A program made the position numbers and the translations under genes. DNA of 64,000 nucleotides from NCBI GenBank assembly GCA_035079385.1, contig JAVHKY010000055.1, positions 1,674,001-1,738,000 of the forward strand, written 5' to 3'. The notes beneath the pieces were generated by a model. It saw only the letters and a program-made list of their open reading frames with translations. It was not told the DNA's origin and did not search any database. Shown here piece by piece: positions 10,519 through 19,215 of the stretch. The DNA is from Aspidiotus rigidus. Lineage: Eukaryota; Arthropoda; Insecta; Hemiptera; Diaspididae. The stretch's first letter is position 1. Each line of letters starts with the position of its first letter.

Positions 10519-13500
10519 TCAAATTACAATATGCGGTTCCTCTTTAACTTTAAATAGCCATCGCGATGTCACAACTGATGCTCTCGCTGGCATTTCGCTC
10601 GCTTTAATAACTTTCCACGTACCCATCTTTGTGTGAGCATCAAATTCTTCATTCATTGATTTTCGCCATAATTCTCCATCATTACAGTTGATTGCTTCAT
10701 AATATTTCATTGGTTCATAGGTATCGCTCTCCTTCACACACATCAAATAATTCGCTTCTATATCAAGTTCTTCACACTCGATATTATCATAGTCAAGTTC
10801 GTCATCATCGTCCCATGTTACTTTTCTCTTTAAGGCTCCTCTTGTTCTATTTTTCATAGGTTCGTAAGTTGCCTCTAAATCTTTAATTAATCTCTCTTTG
10901 TCACTCATTTCGATCTCGTTTTGAACAGTTGCTGTTTCAGTATTAATATTATCATTTATTTCACTGTCATCACATACATTCATTTTATCATTATTCTCAG
11001 GAACTTCATTATTATCTATTTCTTCTATAGCTTTATCACATTCGCATTCGAACAACTCGATTTTTAGATCATCAATATTATTTTCTTTTTCAGAATTATA
11101 AAAGTCCTTATATACTTTCGATTCAATGAAGCTCGCATGTTTAGTAGACACATCCCTCTTCTTTTTAGGGTCATAAATACGATAACCATTTCGCAAGATT
11201 TCTACAAGAAAGCCCTTATTACCTGTTGGTGCAAATTTAGGTAAACTTCCTTCTTCATTTACATAGCTCGCAACGCATCCAAATCTTCTAATATTTTTAA
11301 TAATTGGAGATTTTCCAGTCAACATTTCATAAGGTGATTTAAACTCAATAGACTTGTTTATAAATCGATTGTGCACATAGAGTGCGTATTTCATCGCATA
11401 TCCCCAGAATGATAAAGGGAAACCAGCTGAAAGAATATTGGTTCTCCCTTTCTCTTCAATTTCTAAGTTTAGACGTTCAGAAATCGCATTATGTTCTTTA
11501 TGATAAGGAAAACAAGGATCGTACTTTATTCCTTCTTTTCGCATCAGATCTCGCATCTCTATTGTTTTATATTCTGTTCCATTATCCAAATGGAGCTTTC
11601 CTATCTTACACTTATACTGTTGACCATGTCTCACATTCACAATTGATTCTATTTTGATATCCTCATCATTCATAAAATCTCGCATGTCCATAAGATATTT
11701 TTCAAATACTCGATGCATTTGAGTTTTATCATATAATTCGTATCCCATCGCAAATCTCGAATAATTATCTGTAAATGTCACTGCATACTTAGCCTTAGAT
11801 TTAATTGATGCGGGCGTGATTGGCCCCATCATATCAGATTCCACTATTTGGAACGGTCGCACTGCTCTAGTTCTTTCCTGATTAAAAGGTTTTCGCTTCG
11901 CTTTTGCTAATTTGCATTCAAGACAGTTTCTAATTTCGTCTGTAATTTTCACACCCTTCAGATCAGGAATCCTATTCTTAGCCAATTCCAAATAAGACTG
12001 AGAAGCATGATTTAATCGCAGATGCCACAGAATACCTTCGCTAACCTGTAGTGCTCGCGTACAATTTTCATTAATTGCTTCCAGATCGCTAATTTTCATC
12101 TCACTTCTTCCCCCCAAATTTTCATTTGCAAGACTCCCTCCTAAATTTTCATTCGTAGTACTAGAGTCGTCAACACTAACAATTTCGTATACCCTACTAT
12201 TTTCAGTCACAAGTCCGCTGCAATCCCAAAATTTAGGTAAATTAAGAATCGATTCGGGAATATTCTTCGTCGAAGAACATTCCTTCTTAGTTTCTGTTTT
12301 CATCAGATAGGCTTCTCTTTCACAAGGTTTCACTTCATTCGCTGGTATTTCAAAAATTAATCGCCAGAATCTACCATCGCAACGTGCTACTTGCATCAAT
12401 CTTTTAGATCGTTTTTCAATCACATATGTCTCATCACCATCGATCAAGAAACTTAATTTTTCTTTAACCTTAAGAGCTGAAAATAAGTTGTGAGGAACGT
12501 CAGGGGAATAATTTACATTTTGCAGTTTCATTAATTCATTAGTCTCGGGATTTCGCACAATAACATCACCTGAATACCATACAATGAGATTTGCTTTCGA
12601 ATTTTTGTTCGCACAGGTGAATTTTCGCGGTACAGGTAATTTTCGCAGTTTTGTGAATACATCCAGCCTGTTCACTAGATGATCCGTCGCACCACAATCT
12701 AAAATAAAAACGATTAAGTTTGATTTAGAATTAAAAATATTAAAATACCAACCGAATACAGTGTTCGCGGATCCATCTTCTTTCGCTTCAATGAATAAGT
12801 ACGCGTATTCAGCCGAGTCTAACTCGTTAGCGTCTACATACACATTATCATCATCTTCGTCTGATGAAGAGTACGTTAGCAGTACCTTTCCCTTAGACTT
12901 TCGCTGTTTATTTAATTTGCGGAAACGTTTAAATGGAGCTTTCTTAAATCCATTTCGTCGGCCCGATTTCTGTTTCGAACGTTTCACATTGTTTTCGTTT
13001 CTGTTCACCTTATCGCCACTTCTTCGTCCATCCCACATATGATCAGTAACACCAGGGCAATCTCGCTTTATATGAGTGCCAAAAGTATGACACCCATAAC
13101 AATAGATCAGTCCTTTGTTCGGGCAGTCACGACGGGTGTGGCCGTCTGGAGCGTGGCCGCATGACGTACATGAAGGCACATTTCCACCACGTAGGTTTGA
13201 TCGATCTGGGTTTTTCTTTACAGGATTTGTAGGCAAACCGGACTCCTTTTTCGCAACATTCATCGCAACCGCTGCTCTTTCGTTTCTTCGTCTTTCGCTT
13301 TCTTTCTTCTCTTGTTCTTCGCCTACTAGTTTTTGCATCAAAACATTTACCGAGTATCCACGCCCATCAGTCATCTTTCTTTCGTGTTTCTCATCGGTAA
13401 CTGTTTCTTTCGCAGTGTCATGAATAGCATAAAGATATGCTTTCTTCTCCTCCAATTCAGTAAACTCGGTCGTTTTTCGAATTCTTTCTACTAACTCTAA

Positions 13501-14853
13501 GAAACGGCTATTGAAGTCCAACGCTGTTTCGGTTTCAGGGTCGTAAACTAGACCATTTAATTGTCCAATGAGACTGTACTTCGCAGTTTCCCCACGCGGG
13601 TCGAAGTTATGATCAAGCGCTTCAAAAATATCGTAAAGCGTTTGTTCTGGGCGAGTTACAAGATGCAGTAAATCATCTCCTGTGTTCAATATAATAAAAT
13701 TTCGAACTTTCTTGATACGAGCATTTACTTCAGCGGAAGTCATTCCGGGGGGCGGTAACACCTTTTTGCACAAGAGAAAATCGCACTCTTGAGCTTCTAT
13801 TTCAGCAGTCAAACGATGTTTATAAAGTAGCCAGTTACTTTTTCTGTTCAGTTGAATCGAGAGTTTTGGAAATCGTAAAGATGAAGCAAGTGGATAATCG
13901 CGACTCAAAGCTTGTTCTTTCTTAGAGTTTCGGGTTTCTTCTCGATTTTGCTTTTCAGTTTCACTATCGCGAGTTTCGTGATGATTCGAAACTTGTTCTT
14001 TCCAAGTATTTCGAGTTTCTTCTCGATTTTGTTTTTCACCATCAGTAGGTTCACATTCTTTCTCACGTTCATGTTCAGTTTCTCGGAAATCGTATCCTTG
14101 ATGTTCACTCTCGATACGTTCACAATCTCGATTTTCGCGTTCTTGATTTTCACTTTCAATACGTTCACGATCTCGAATTTCGCGTTCTTGATTTTCACTC
14201 TCAATACGTTCACGATCACGAATTTCGTGTTCTTGAAAACTTCGAATGGCATTTTCGCGAGCTTGACGTTCTTCTTCATCCTGTTCGCTTTGTTGATATT
14301 TCTCCAGGCAAATTTCTAGTCGTCTCTTTTGCTCTCCGAAACGCAGTTCAATTTCTTGGAGTTCTACTCGAAGATCGTTTCCCATTTCTTCAAATTCATT
14401 TATCGCATCGCTTAAAGCCTTGTTCAAGGTTTCTACGTTTATCGAATCATTTCGCGGTTTCGTTCGCTTCGCATGTGGTGAATGATCCTTTTCACTTCCT
14501 GAAAGTAACAAATGATTAGAATATCTGTTATTTTCGATCTCTTTTCTCATTTCTATCACCCTTGTCAATGAATTGGCGTGTTTACCTGACAATTCAATTG
14601 ACAATCGCTCTCGACTACTAGTAGTTTTCTTTTCGCTTAACCCGGCAATCAACTCGTTTTTGTCTGAGTGTTCGCCGTTCTCTTCTCGAATCGCATCGTA
14701 GTTCGCATTTTCTTTTCGTTCCGATTTCGACCTAATACGTTTCATCTCTCTGTTCATCAACAAGGAAGAAGAAACGTAAATCACAGTTCCAAGACTTTCG
14801 ATTAAATAGGGTATTGTCAGCGTGTGTCTGAGGCGACGAATAGCAACAGACAA
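10519..14853 (-). CDS. Copia gag-protease-integrase with start of reverse transcriptase
   Basis: The 1444-residue frame is read from the ATG at 14853. Residues 1 to about 330 form a charged, coiled-coil-like extension rich in E, R and Q, including near-identical repeats of RDRERIESENQERE (nt about 14085-14240). A gag domain follows (about 330-550), then two zinc knuckles, CX2CX6HX4C and CX2CX5HX4C (near residues 560-600). Protease has the LDCGATDH motif (near 718). Integrase has an HHCC zinc-binding region with WHLRLNH and CLECKLAK (near 940-975), and catalytic Asp in ESDMMGP, Asp in HLDNGTE and Glu in NAISERLN (near 1004, 1088, 1121). Reverse transcriptase starts at WRKSMNEEF and ends after SRWLFKVKEE at an in-frame TGA. 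The N-terminal extension is longer than in the classic Drosophila copia gag. Confidence 0.94.
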   Translation of the reverse strand: MSVAIRRLRHTLTIPYLIESLGTVIYVSSSLLMNREMKRIRSKSERKENANYDAIREENGEHSDKNELIAGLSEKKTTSSRERLSIELSGKHANSLTRVIEMRKEIENNRYSNHLLLSGSEKDHSPHAKRTKPRNDSINVETLNKALSDAINEFEEMGNDLRVELQEIELRFGEQKRRLEICLEKYQQSEQDEEERQARENAIRSFQEHEIRDRERIESENQEREIRDRERIESENQERENRDCERIESEHQGYDFRETEHEREKECEPTDGEKQNREETRNTWKEQVSNHHETRDSETEKQNREETRNSKKEQALSRDYPLASSLRFPKLSIQLNRKSNWLLYKHRLTAEIEAQECDFLLCKKVLPPPGMTSAEVNARIKKVRNFIILNTGDDLLHLVTRPEQTLYDIFEALDHNFDPRGETAKYSLIGQLNGLVYDPETETALDFNSRFLELVERIRKTTEFTELEEKKAYLYAIHDTAKETVTDEKHERKMTDGRGYSVNVLMQKLVGEEQEKKESERRRNERAAVAMNVAKKESGLPTNPVKKNPDRSNLRGGNVPSCTSCGHAPDGHTRRDCPNKGLIYCYGCHTFGTHIKRDCPGVTDHMWDGRRSGDKVNRNENNVKRSKQKSGRRNGFKKAPFKRFRKLNKQRKSKGKVLLTYSSSDEDDDNVYVDANELDSAEYAYLFIEAKEDGSANTVFGWYFNIFNSKSNLIVFILDCGATDHLVNRLDVFTKLRKLPVPRKFTCANKNSKANLIVWYSGDVIVRNPETNELMKLQNVNYSPDVPHNLFSALKVKEKLSFLIDGDETYVIEKRSKRLMQVARCDGRFWRLIFEIPANEVKPCEREAYLMKTETKKECSSTKNIPESILNLPKFWDCSGLVTENSRVYEIVSVDDSSTTNENLGGSLANENLGGRSEMKISDLEAINENCTRALQVSEGILWHLRLNHASQSYLELAKNRIPDLKGVKITDEIRNCLECKLAKAKRKPFNQERTRAVRPFQIVESDMMGPITPASIKSKAKYAVTFTDNYSRFAMGYELYDKTQMHRVFEKYLMDMRDFMNDEDIKIESIVNVRHGQQYKCKIGKLHLDNGTEYKTIEMRDLMRKEGIKYDPCFPYHKEHNAISERLNLEIEEKGRTNILSAGFPLSFWGYAMKYALYVHNRFINKSIEFKSPYEMLTGKSPIIKNIRRFGCVASYVNEEGSLPKFAPTGNKGFLVEILRNGYRIYDPKKKRDVSTKHASFIESKVYKDFYNSEKENNIDDLKIELFECECDKAIEEIDNNEVPENNDKMNVCDDSEINDNINTETATVQNEIEMSDKERLIKDLEATYEPMKNRTRGALKRKVTWDDDDELDYDNIECEELDIEANYLMCVKESDTYEPMKYYEAINCNDGELWRKSMNEEFDAHTKMGTWKVIKASEMPARASVVTSRWLFKVKEEPHIVI

Positions 14854-15687
14854 AAGAATAGCACGGAGATATTCCCCTATAATTACGACAGAATACTGAT
14901 CAGAACCATAGATCCTGGATTCTGAAATGGGGTCATGTCCTTAAATAATGTGTCTGTGTGCTCTCCGTGAAACGTATTAAGTTACTCTAATGTGCTTTCG
15001 AAAAATCACCCATATCACGGTAATGTGGTGATCAGGCACAATTAGCGGTAATAGGGCTATAGATCGAATCTGTCTTAACCACACATTAATTTAACCCAGT
15101 AAGTCAGCATTTGGGCCAGTTACGTACTCCCAGCTAGAAAAACTCACTGTAGAGCACACAAGCACATGTGACTAAGGTTCCCGACTAGCACGGATTTCAT
15201 TTTGATTTCTTTTATTTCAAATATTTCGACTTACTCTTCACGTTCGCCTTCAATGAGTTCTTTAATTTCAACCCAAATCTCTTCAGGGTAATCGTAGAGA
15301 AATTCGTACGGCTTCGACTCTTTCGACGCAATGATGTAATCGTGGTGTAAGATCGCAAATCACAATTCAACCTTTTTGTTGGTCTTCTACGCTTTCACTA
15401 GAATTTATACACAATTTGTTAACATCTAATTTCTCAAATATTAATCGAGTTCCCTTTTCTTATTGATCGCAGTTTTGCACCATGTGCTCGCTTTATTCGC
15501 TATCGCCTTTTCTAATTTATCGCAATCGTGCACAACGTGCTCGCTATATTCGCTATCGCCTTTTCTAATTTATCGCAATCATGCACAACGTGCTCGCTAT
15601 ATTCGCTATCGCTTTTCGTTCGCTAATTCGCAAGTAAGTCAATATTCACGATAAATAAGATCTCTAATTACTTACCGTGGTTAACCA
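14854..15687 (-). other. Copia 5' leader with three 54-bp tandem repeats
   Basis: About 830 bp separate the 5' LTR from the gag ATG. At 15463-15635 a unit ending CGTGCTCGCTATATTCGCTATCGC repeats about three times with 53-54 bp spacing (TGCTCG at 15484, 15538 and 15591). No ORF of interest is present. Leader repeats could affect packaging or translation of the genomic RNA, which is inference. Confidence 0.75.
15675..15687 (-). promoter_or_regulatory. Candidate tRNA primer-binding site
   Basis: Immediately inside the 5' LTR the minus strand reads TGGTTAACCACGG. A TGG start is what pairing with a tRNA CCA 3' end requires. I could not assign the tRNA. Insect copia itself primes from an internal fragment of initiator tRNA-Met, so this could differ from that mode. 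Confidence 0.6.
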
Positions 15688-15927
15688 TGTCGGCGCATGC
15701 ATAAAAATACTTCGTATTTAATTAGATTTTAATAATCACATTCAAAGTAGTCGCATACAAAGTACAAAAGTATCGTAATACAAAGGTAGTATAAAAGTAA
15801 AGTGAAAGCATGGGCACAGAGTCTAAAACAAAAGGTAACGAAACAACAATCACAGCTAATTAGAACAAGACTTAATATAACTGACCGAGAGCGCACTCAA
15901 CAGCTGCTAACTGCAGTTCTGCCGATA
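15688..15927 (-). repeat. Copia 5' LTR
   Basis: It is 240 bp long and reads the same as the LTR at 8512-8751 by direct comparison. It carries the promoter in element orientation. The right end GCCGATA abuts the CTTAT target duplication at 15928-15932. Confidence 0.93.
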
Positions 15928-15932
15928 CTTAT
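15928..15932. other. Copia target-site duplication, right copy
   Basis: CTTAT matches 8507-8511 exactly. Joining the flanks restores the array sequence without the element. Confidence 0.88.
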
Positions 15933-16200
15933 TAATTGTTGAGTGTTAGCTTTTACAAATACTCAAATAGAATCGAAAAGATGTGATGTGAATTCTTGAA
16001 AAGGTGGTTCTCACAATGGATGAAATTGAATACAAATGAAAGGGAATGTCTTACAACGCAATGGGAATATGAAATGAATACATAATTACAAATAAAAAAG
16101 TAGGAAATAGGATGATCAAAAATTGATTGTGAATGCGATATCCTAGCTTTGTAATCCTCAATTCAATTTTAATTTGTACTTGGTCCTACTTTCTAGTTGG
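15933..16200. repeat. Tandem array of the 375-bp unit, right part
   Basis: Words ATACAAATGAAAGGGAATG, TACAACGCAATGGGAATATG and CAATTCAATTTTAATTTG correspond in order to the copies at 7715-8506 left of the Copia insertion. The copy is more diverged than the two left copies are from each other. Confidence 0.7.
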
Positions 16201-16345
16201 GTTTTAGCGCAGAGAGAGAATCAAATTAACACTAAAGACTGAATGATTGCTTAAAATAGGTAATAGCCAAAGACATCTGAGATCTGTGCACAAACCTCTT
16301 CCAGCTTGTTCTACAAGTTTCTTTTTGATACATACCATATACTGC

Positions 16346-16461
16346 GTTCACGTTAAGAAAGGATAGAAATATGTACCTTGAGAACGGAACGCTCCAGTTA
16401 ATTTTCATCAACCGTTCCGTTCTCGAGGTACATAGGTACTTCTATCCTTTCTTAGTGTGAA
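16346..16461. repeat. Inverted repeat, about 45-bp arms
   Basis: CGTTAAGAAAGGATAGAA...TACCTTGAGAACGGAACG on the left pairs with CGTTCCGTTCTCGAGGTACA...TTCTATCCTTTCTTAGTG on the right, around a loop of roughly 20 bp. It looks like a small MITE-like hairpin element. No ORF. Confidence 0.82.
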
Positions 16462-16559
16462 TAGAGCATAATACATTTTTGTAATAGTGATCAAATTCAC
16501 GCCGACCCTAGTACTACGTAGCTCGCTACGTAGCTTGTTTCTATATTATGATGATTGAT

Positions 16560-17078
16560 GGAACCAAGAGTGGGCGCGAATCATTAAAAAGTGATTCGAA
16601 TCACAAATCAGTCGCTTTTCTTAAAGATTCGAATGACGAATCATAAATCGTTCAGAAGTAAATGATTCTAAATCAATCACCATGAAAATGAGTTGAATCA
16701 ATTTCGAATCAAATCCGAATCACCTGCAGACAATGATCTGTGATTCGAAAAAGATTCGATTCAAATCCATATCAAATCATTTCAGAAGATTTTTTGATTC
16801 GAAAAGGATTTGAATCTCTTTCAAATCACGTTGAAAAATTTGTTTGCAATTTTAGGCGTAAATATGCAGATACATTCATTCTATTTTGAACGGCGGATTT
16901 CTGTTTGATTCGCGAAAGATTCGAAAAATATTCGAAAATTATTCGACTGTTCAGGAATTGATTCGAATCACAAGTCATAAATCATTTTCCAGTTTTCAAA
17001 ATGATTCGATTACAAATCACGATTCATCAAAAAAGGATTTTAAATCATGATTCGATTCGAAAATGAATGATTTGCGCC
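16560..17078. repeat. GATTCGAATC word cluster
   Basis: Over about 500 bp the words GATTCGAATC, GATTCGAAAA, AATCATGATTCG, AAATCA and TGATTTG recur at irregular spacing on both strands. It is not a clean tandem repeat; the sequence looks assembled from overlapping copies of a short palindromic word. No reading frame survives. A similar but GGATC-based cluster lies at 6537-6650. Confidence 0.8.
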
Positions 17079-17760
17079 CCCTCTTGCTGGTTATCAGCTT
17101 ATCAGGGCTAGTAGACTCGATCATCGTCTGACCTCTGTAAGATGTCAAAAATTATTTCATTGTAGGTTCGTTCTTTCTTTCGTTTGAATAGAATATTCGT
17201 GAATTATTATGAAAGTATCTACTATTTTCGAGTAAGGAAGACATACTTAACGTAATAATCGAATTCGGAATGTGAAATTACTTCAGGTGGGATGAAATAC
17301 TTATTGATACCAAGTTCGTGTGTCTAAATGGTTCTCCACGTATTACGTACTTCGAATTTCCGAATCTCAACACGTTGGTATTTTTCGTTTCCAAATCTCT
17401 TTCATGGAACTCATTTCAATACTGACTTTTGTAGAGTATTCTTCATTAAAAGAAAGATTTCATTCGAATTTGTTTGAACTCATTGCTTTGGTACACCCAT
17501 CCGTGATAGCCTGATAGGTACACCATTTCTTTCGTCTCAGAAAGTACTCTAAGTTAACTGAGATGTATTTCAAGGTGATGTTGGAAGCCCTGGAATTCCA
17601 CAGGAAATACAGGTTGAATTTGTGATCAGAATATTTTTTTCTTATTCATTGAGAATCGTCAGACGAATCTGGTATTAATTCAAAGTATTGAGTCTCGTTA
17701 ACACGTAGGTACATAGTCGGCTGACAGTGGACTGGTACGAAACTCGATCCTGAGTTCTGG

Positions 17761-18070
17761 TATCAGTAAACGGACGAGTTTGTCCGTTCAGTGATAGTGG
17801 TGATGGTACGAGAACGCTTGCTACGAGTCTCGAGAGTCTAGACTTCTCGAGAGGAATTCGTAAGTAAGTTGGGCTATCAGTAATCGGACAAATTTGTCCG
17901 TTCTGTTATCAGTAAATGGACGCGTTTGTCCCGTTTGTCCGTTTAGTGATAGTACTTCGTTCAATTTGAGCACCAAGCATAATCACCACGAGGAGAAATG
18001 AAATAAACGAAAATCTTTACGCGTTTACATTTTTTATCAGTAAGTGGACTAGTTAGTCCATTTCATGATA
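17761..18070. repeat. Cluster of four 36-46 bp palindromes
   Basis: Each unit has the form TATCAGTAA-N-GGAC-core-GTCC-N-GTGATA. Units lie at 17761-17796, 17875-17910, 17907-17952 (slightly longer core, overlapping the previous one by TATC) and 18035-18070. Each is almost self-complementary, while the core differs between units. Spacing is irregular. Such units would form cruciforms or RNA hairpins. I do not recognise the family. Confidence 0.82.
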
Positions 18071-18607
18071 AGAGTGTGGAATGAATTTTCAGGAGCACTG
18101 AATCGAAGAAGCATTGAACTATCTTGTTGTTGAGCACTCGATGAAGTGTTGAAAAAAAATTTGGTCTGTCAGAAACTCGAATATCTGAGAATGAAAACTA
18201 GGGGGAAAAAACAAGAGCGGAATTTCCGCCCGCGTTAGATTTAAAAACAGGTTTTCCATACCAAATCCGATGAAAAGTTGAAGGAATCAAGCTTAATCAA
18301 GCATCATTTGAGTCTTTTTTTCTAGGGTGTACCGTCATTCGTCATATACTCTGAAGGATCTAACACGTGCCAAAAAAGTGACATGTTAAAAATTTATAAA
18401 ATTGTGAAGTTTATACCTTCATTCTCAAATATTATCTCAAAAAATGAAGAAATCAGTGATTTTTTGATACATTGGAAAGAGAAAAAAATCTAGAAAAAAT
18501 TTGATTCGAGAATATTCAAAACATTGATTGTACTCTTTATTAACACATTAAATAGTAGTAGATGTTAAATAGTATTAAAACTAGTAGTGCGAAAATAACG
18601 TGTAATA

Positions 18608-18741
18608 ATGAGTTCGAGTTCTCTTTCGGAAATTGAAGCAGCGTATAACGATACAAAGCGTATTCTTTCAATTATGAAAATGGCTAAGCGTGATAGTGCG
18701 TCGTTTGAAAAAGTTCGATGTGGTATTTTGCGGATCAGGTT
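18608..18741 (+). CDS. Possible N-terminal coding fragment cut by a repeat
   Basis: An ATG at 18608 opens a frame beginning MSSSSLSEIEAAYNDTKR and continuing for about 40 residues with ordinary amino-acid composition. At about 18742 it runs into the word-repeat element, after which the frame loses coding character. It may be a first exon (a GTTCGT donor is possible at 18738), a broken gene, or chance. No family recognised. Confidence 0.25.
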
Positions 18742-19215
18742 CGTTCACAGAAAAATATTCCACAGAAAATAAGTTCACAGAAAATTTTTTCATCAACATT
18801 CTTATTCACCGAATGTGTAAACATAGAAATAGTTTTAACCTACAAAATTCTGAACATAATAGATAATTCATCGAAAAAAAAATGCTCAAAAAATGAAATC
18901 TGCGAAACAAATTTTTTCACCAAAATTATTCACACTGAAAATGAATTCACCGACCATTGCGAACGCCTAACACCCCTAAAAAAGAATCAGTTTTGTTCAC
19001 CAACAACTAATTCACAGATAATCGTTCCACAGAAAATTTCTCCATCCACATTGTCATTCACCCAATAGATACACACAGAAATAGTTTCCACCTACAAATT
19101 AAATACCTAACAAGAAATTCACCGAAAAATGTAGACACACAATAAATCTTTGCAGAACAAAATTCCTTCCACCAAAATTAGTTCCACCAAAAATATTTTC
19201 ATCGAAAATACGTTT
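18742..19215. mobile_element. Word-repeat element built of TTCACAGAAAA-like units
   Basis: The segment starts GTTCACAGAAAAATATTCCACAG and continues with many 15-25 bp variants: TTCACAGAAAAT, TTCACCGAA, TTCCACCAAAAAT, TTCATCGAAAAT. Its start matches, in reverse complement, the right end of a segment at 43860-44208. This shows a dispersed family with a defined end. No coding capacity and no clear terminal inverted repeats. Confidence 0.72.

Larger units (their letters stand above)
8512..15927 (-). mobile_element. Complete Copia-class (Ty1/copia) LTR retrotransposon
   Basis: The element is 7416 bp long and reads right to left. It has two 240-bp LTRs that I read as identical, a 5-bp CTTAT target duplication, a TGG-starting primer-binding region next to the 5' LTR, a purine tract next to the 3' LTR and one gag-pol frame. 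Domain order is gag, zinc knuckles, protease, integrase, reverse transcriptase, RNase H. Integrase before reverse transcriptase defines the Copia class, as opposed to Gypsy or BEL. Identical LTRs imply a recent insertion. A single in-frame TGA in the reverse transcriptase region would block this copy from making the full polyprotein unless it is read through. Confidence 0.95.

Noticed and set aside
13905..14319. Overlapping 124- and 135-codon ORFs on both strands
   Set aside because: They arise from the repetitive ERIESENQ-coding region of gag read in other frames.
16560..17078. tRNA gene suggested by GATTCGAATC (B-box-like) words
   Set aside because: Many copies of the word without an A box or cloverleaf. 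It is a word cluster, not a tRNA gene.
17761..18070. Palindrome cluster as a CRISPR-like array
   Set aside because: Spacing is irregular, repeats are themselves palindromic with variable cores, and the genome is eukaryotic.
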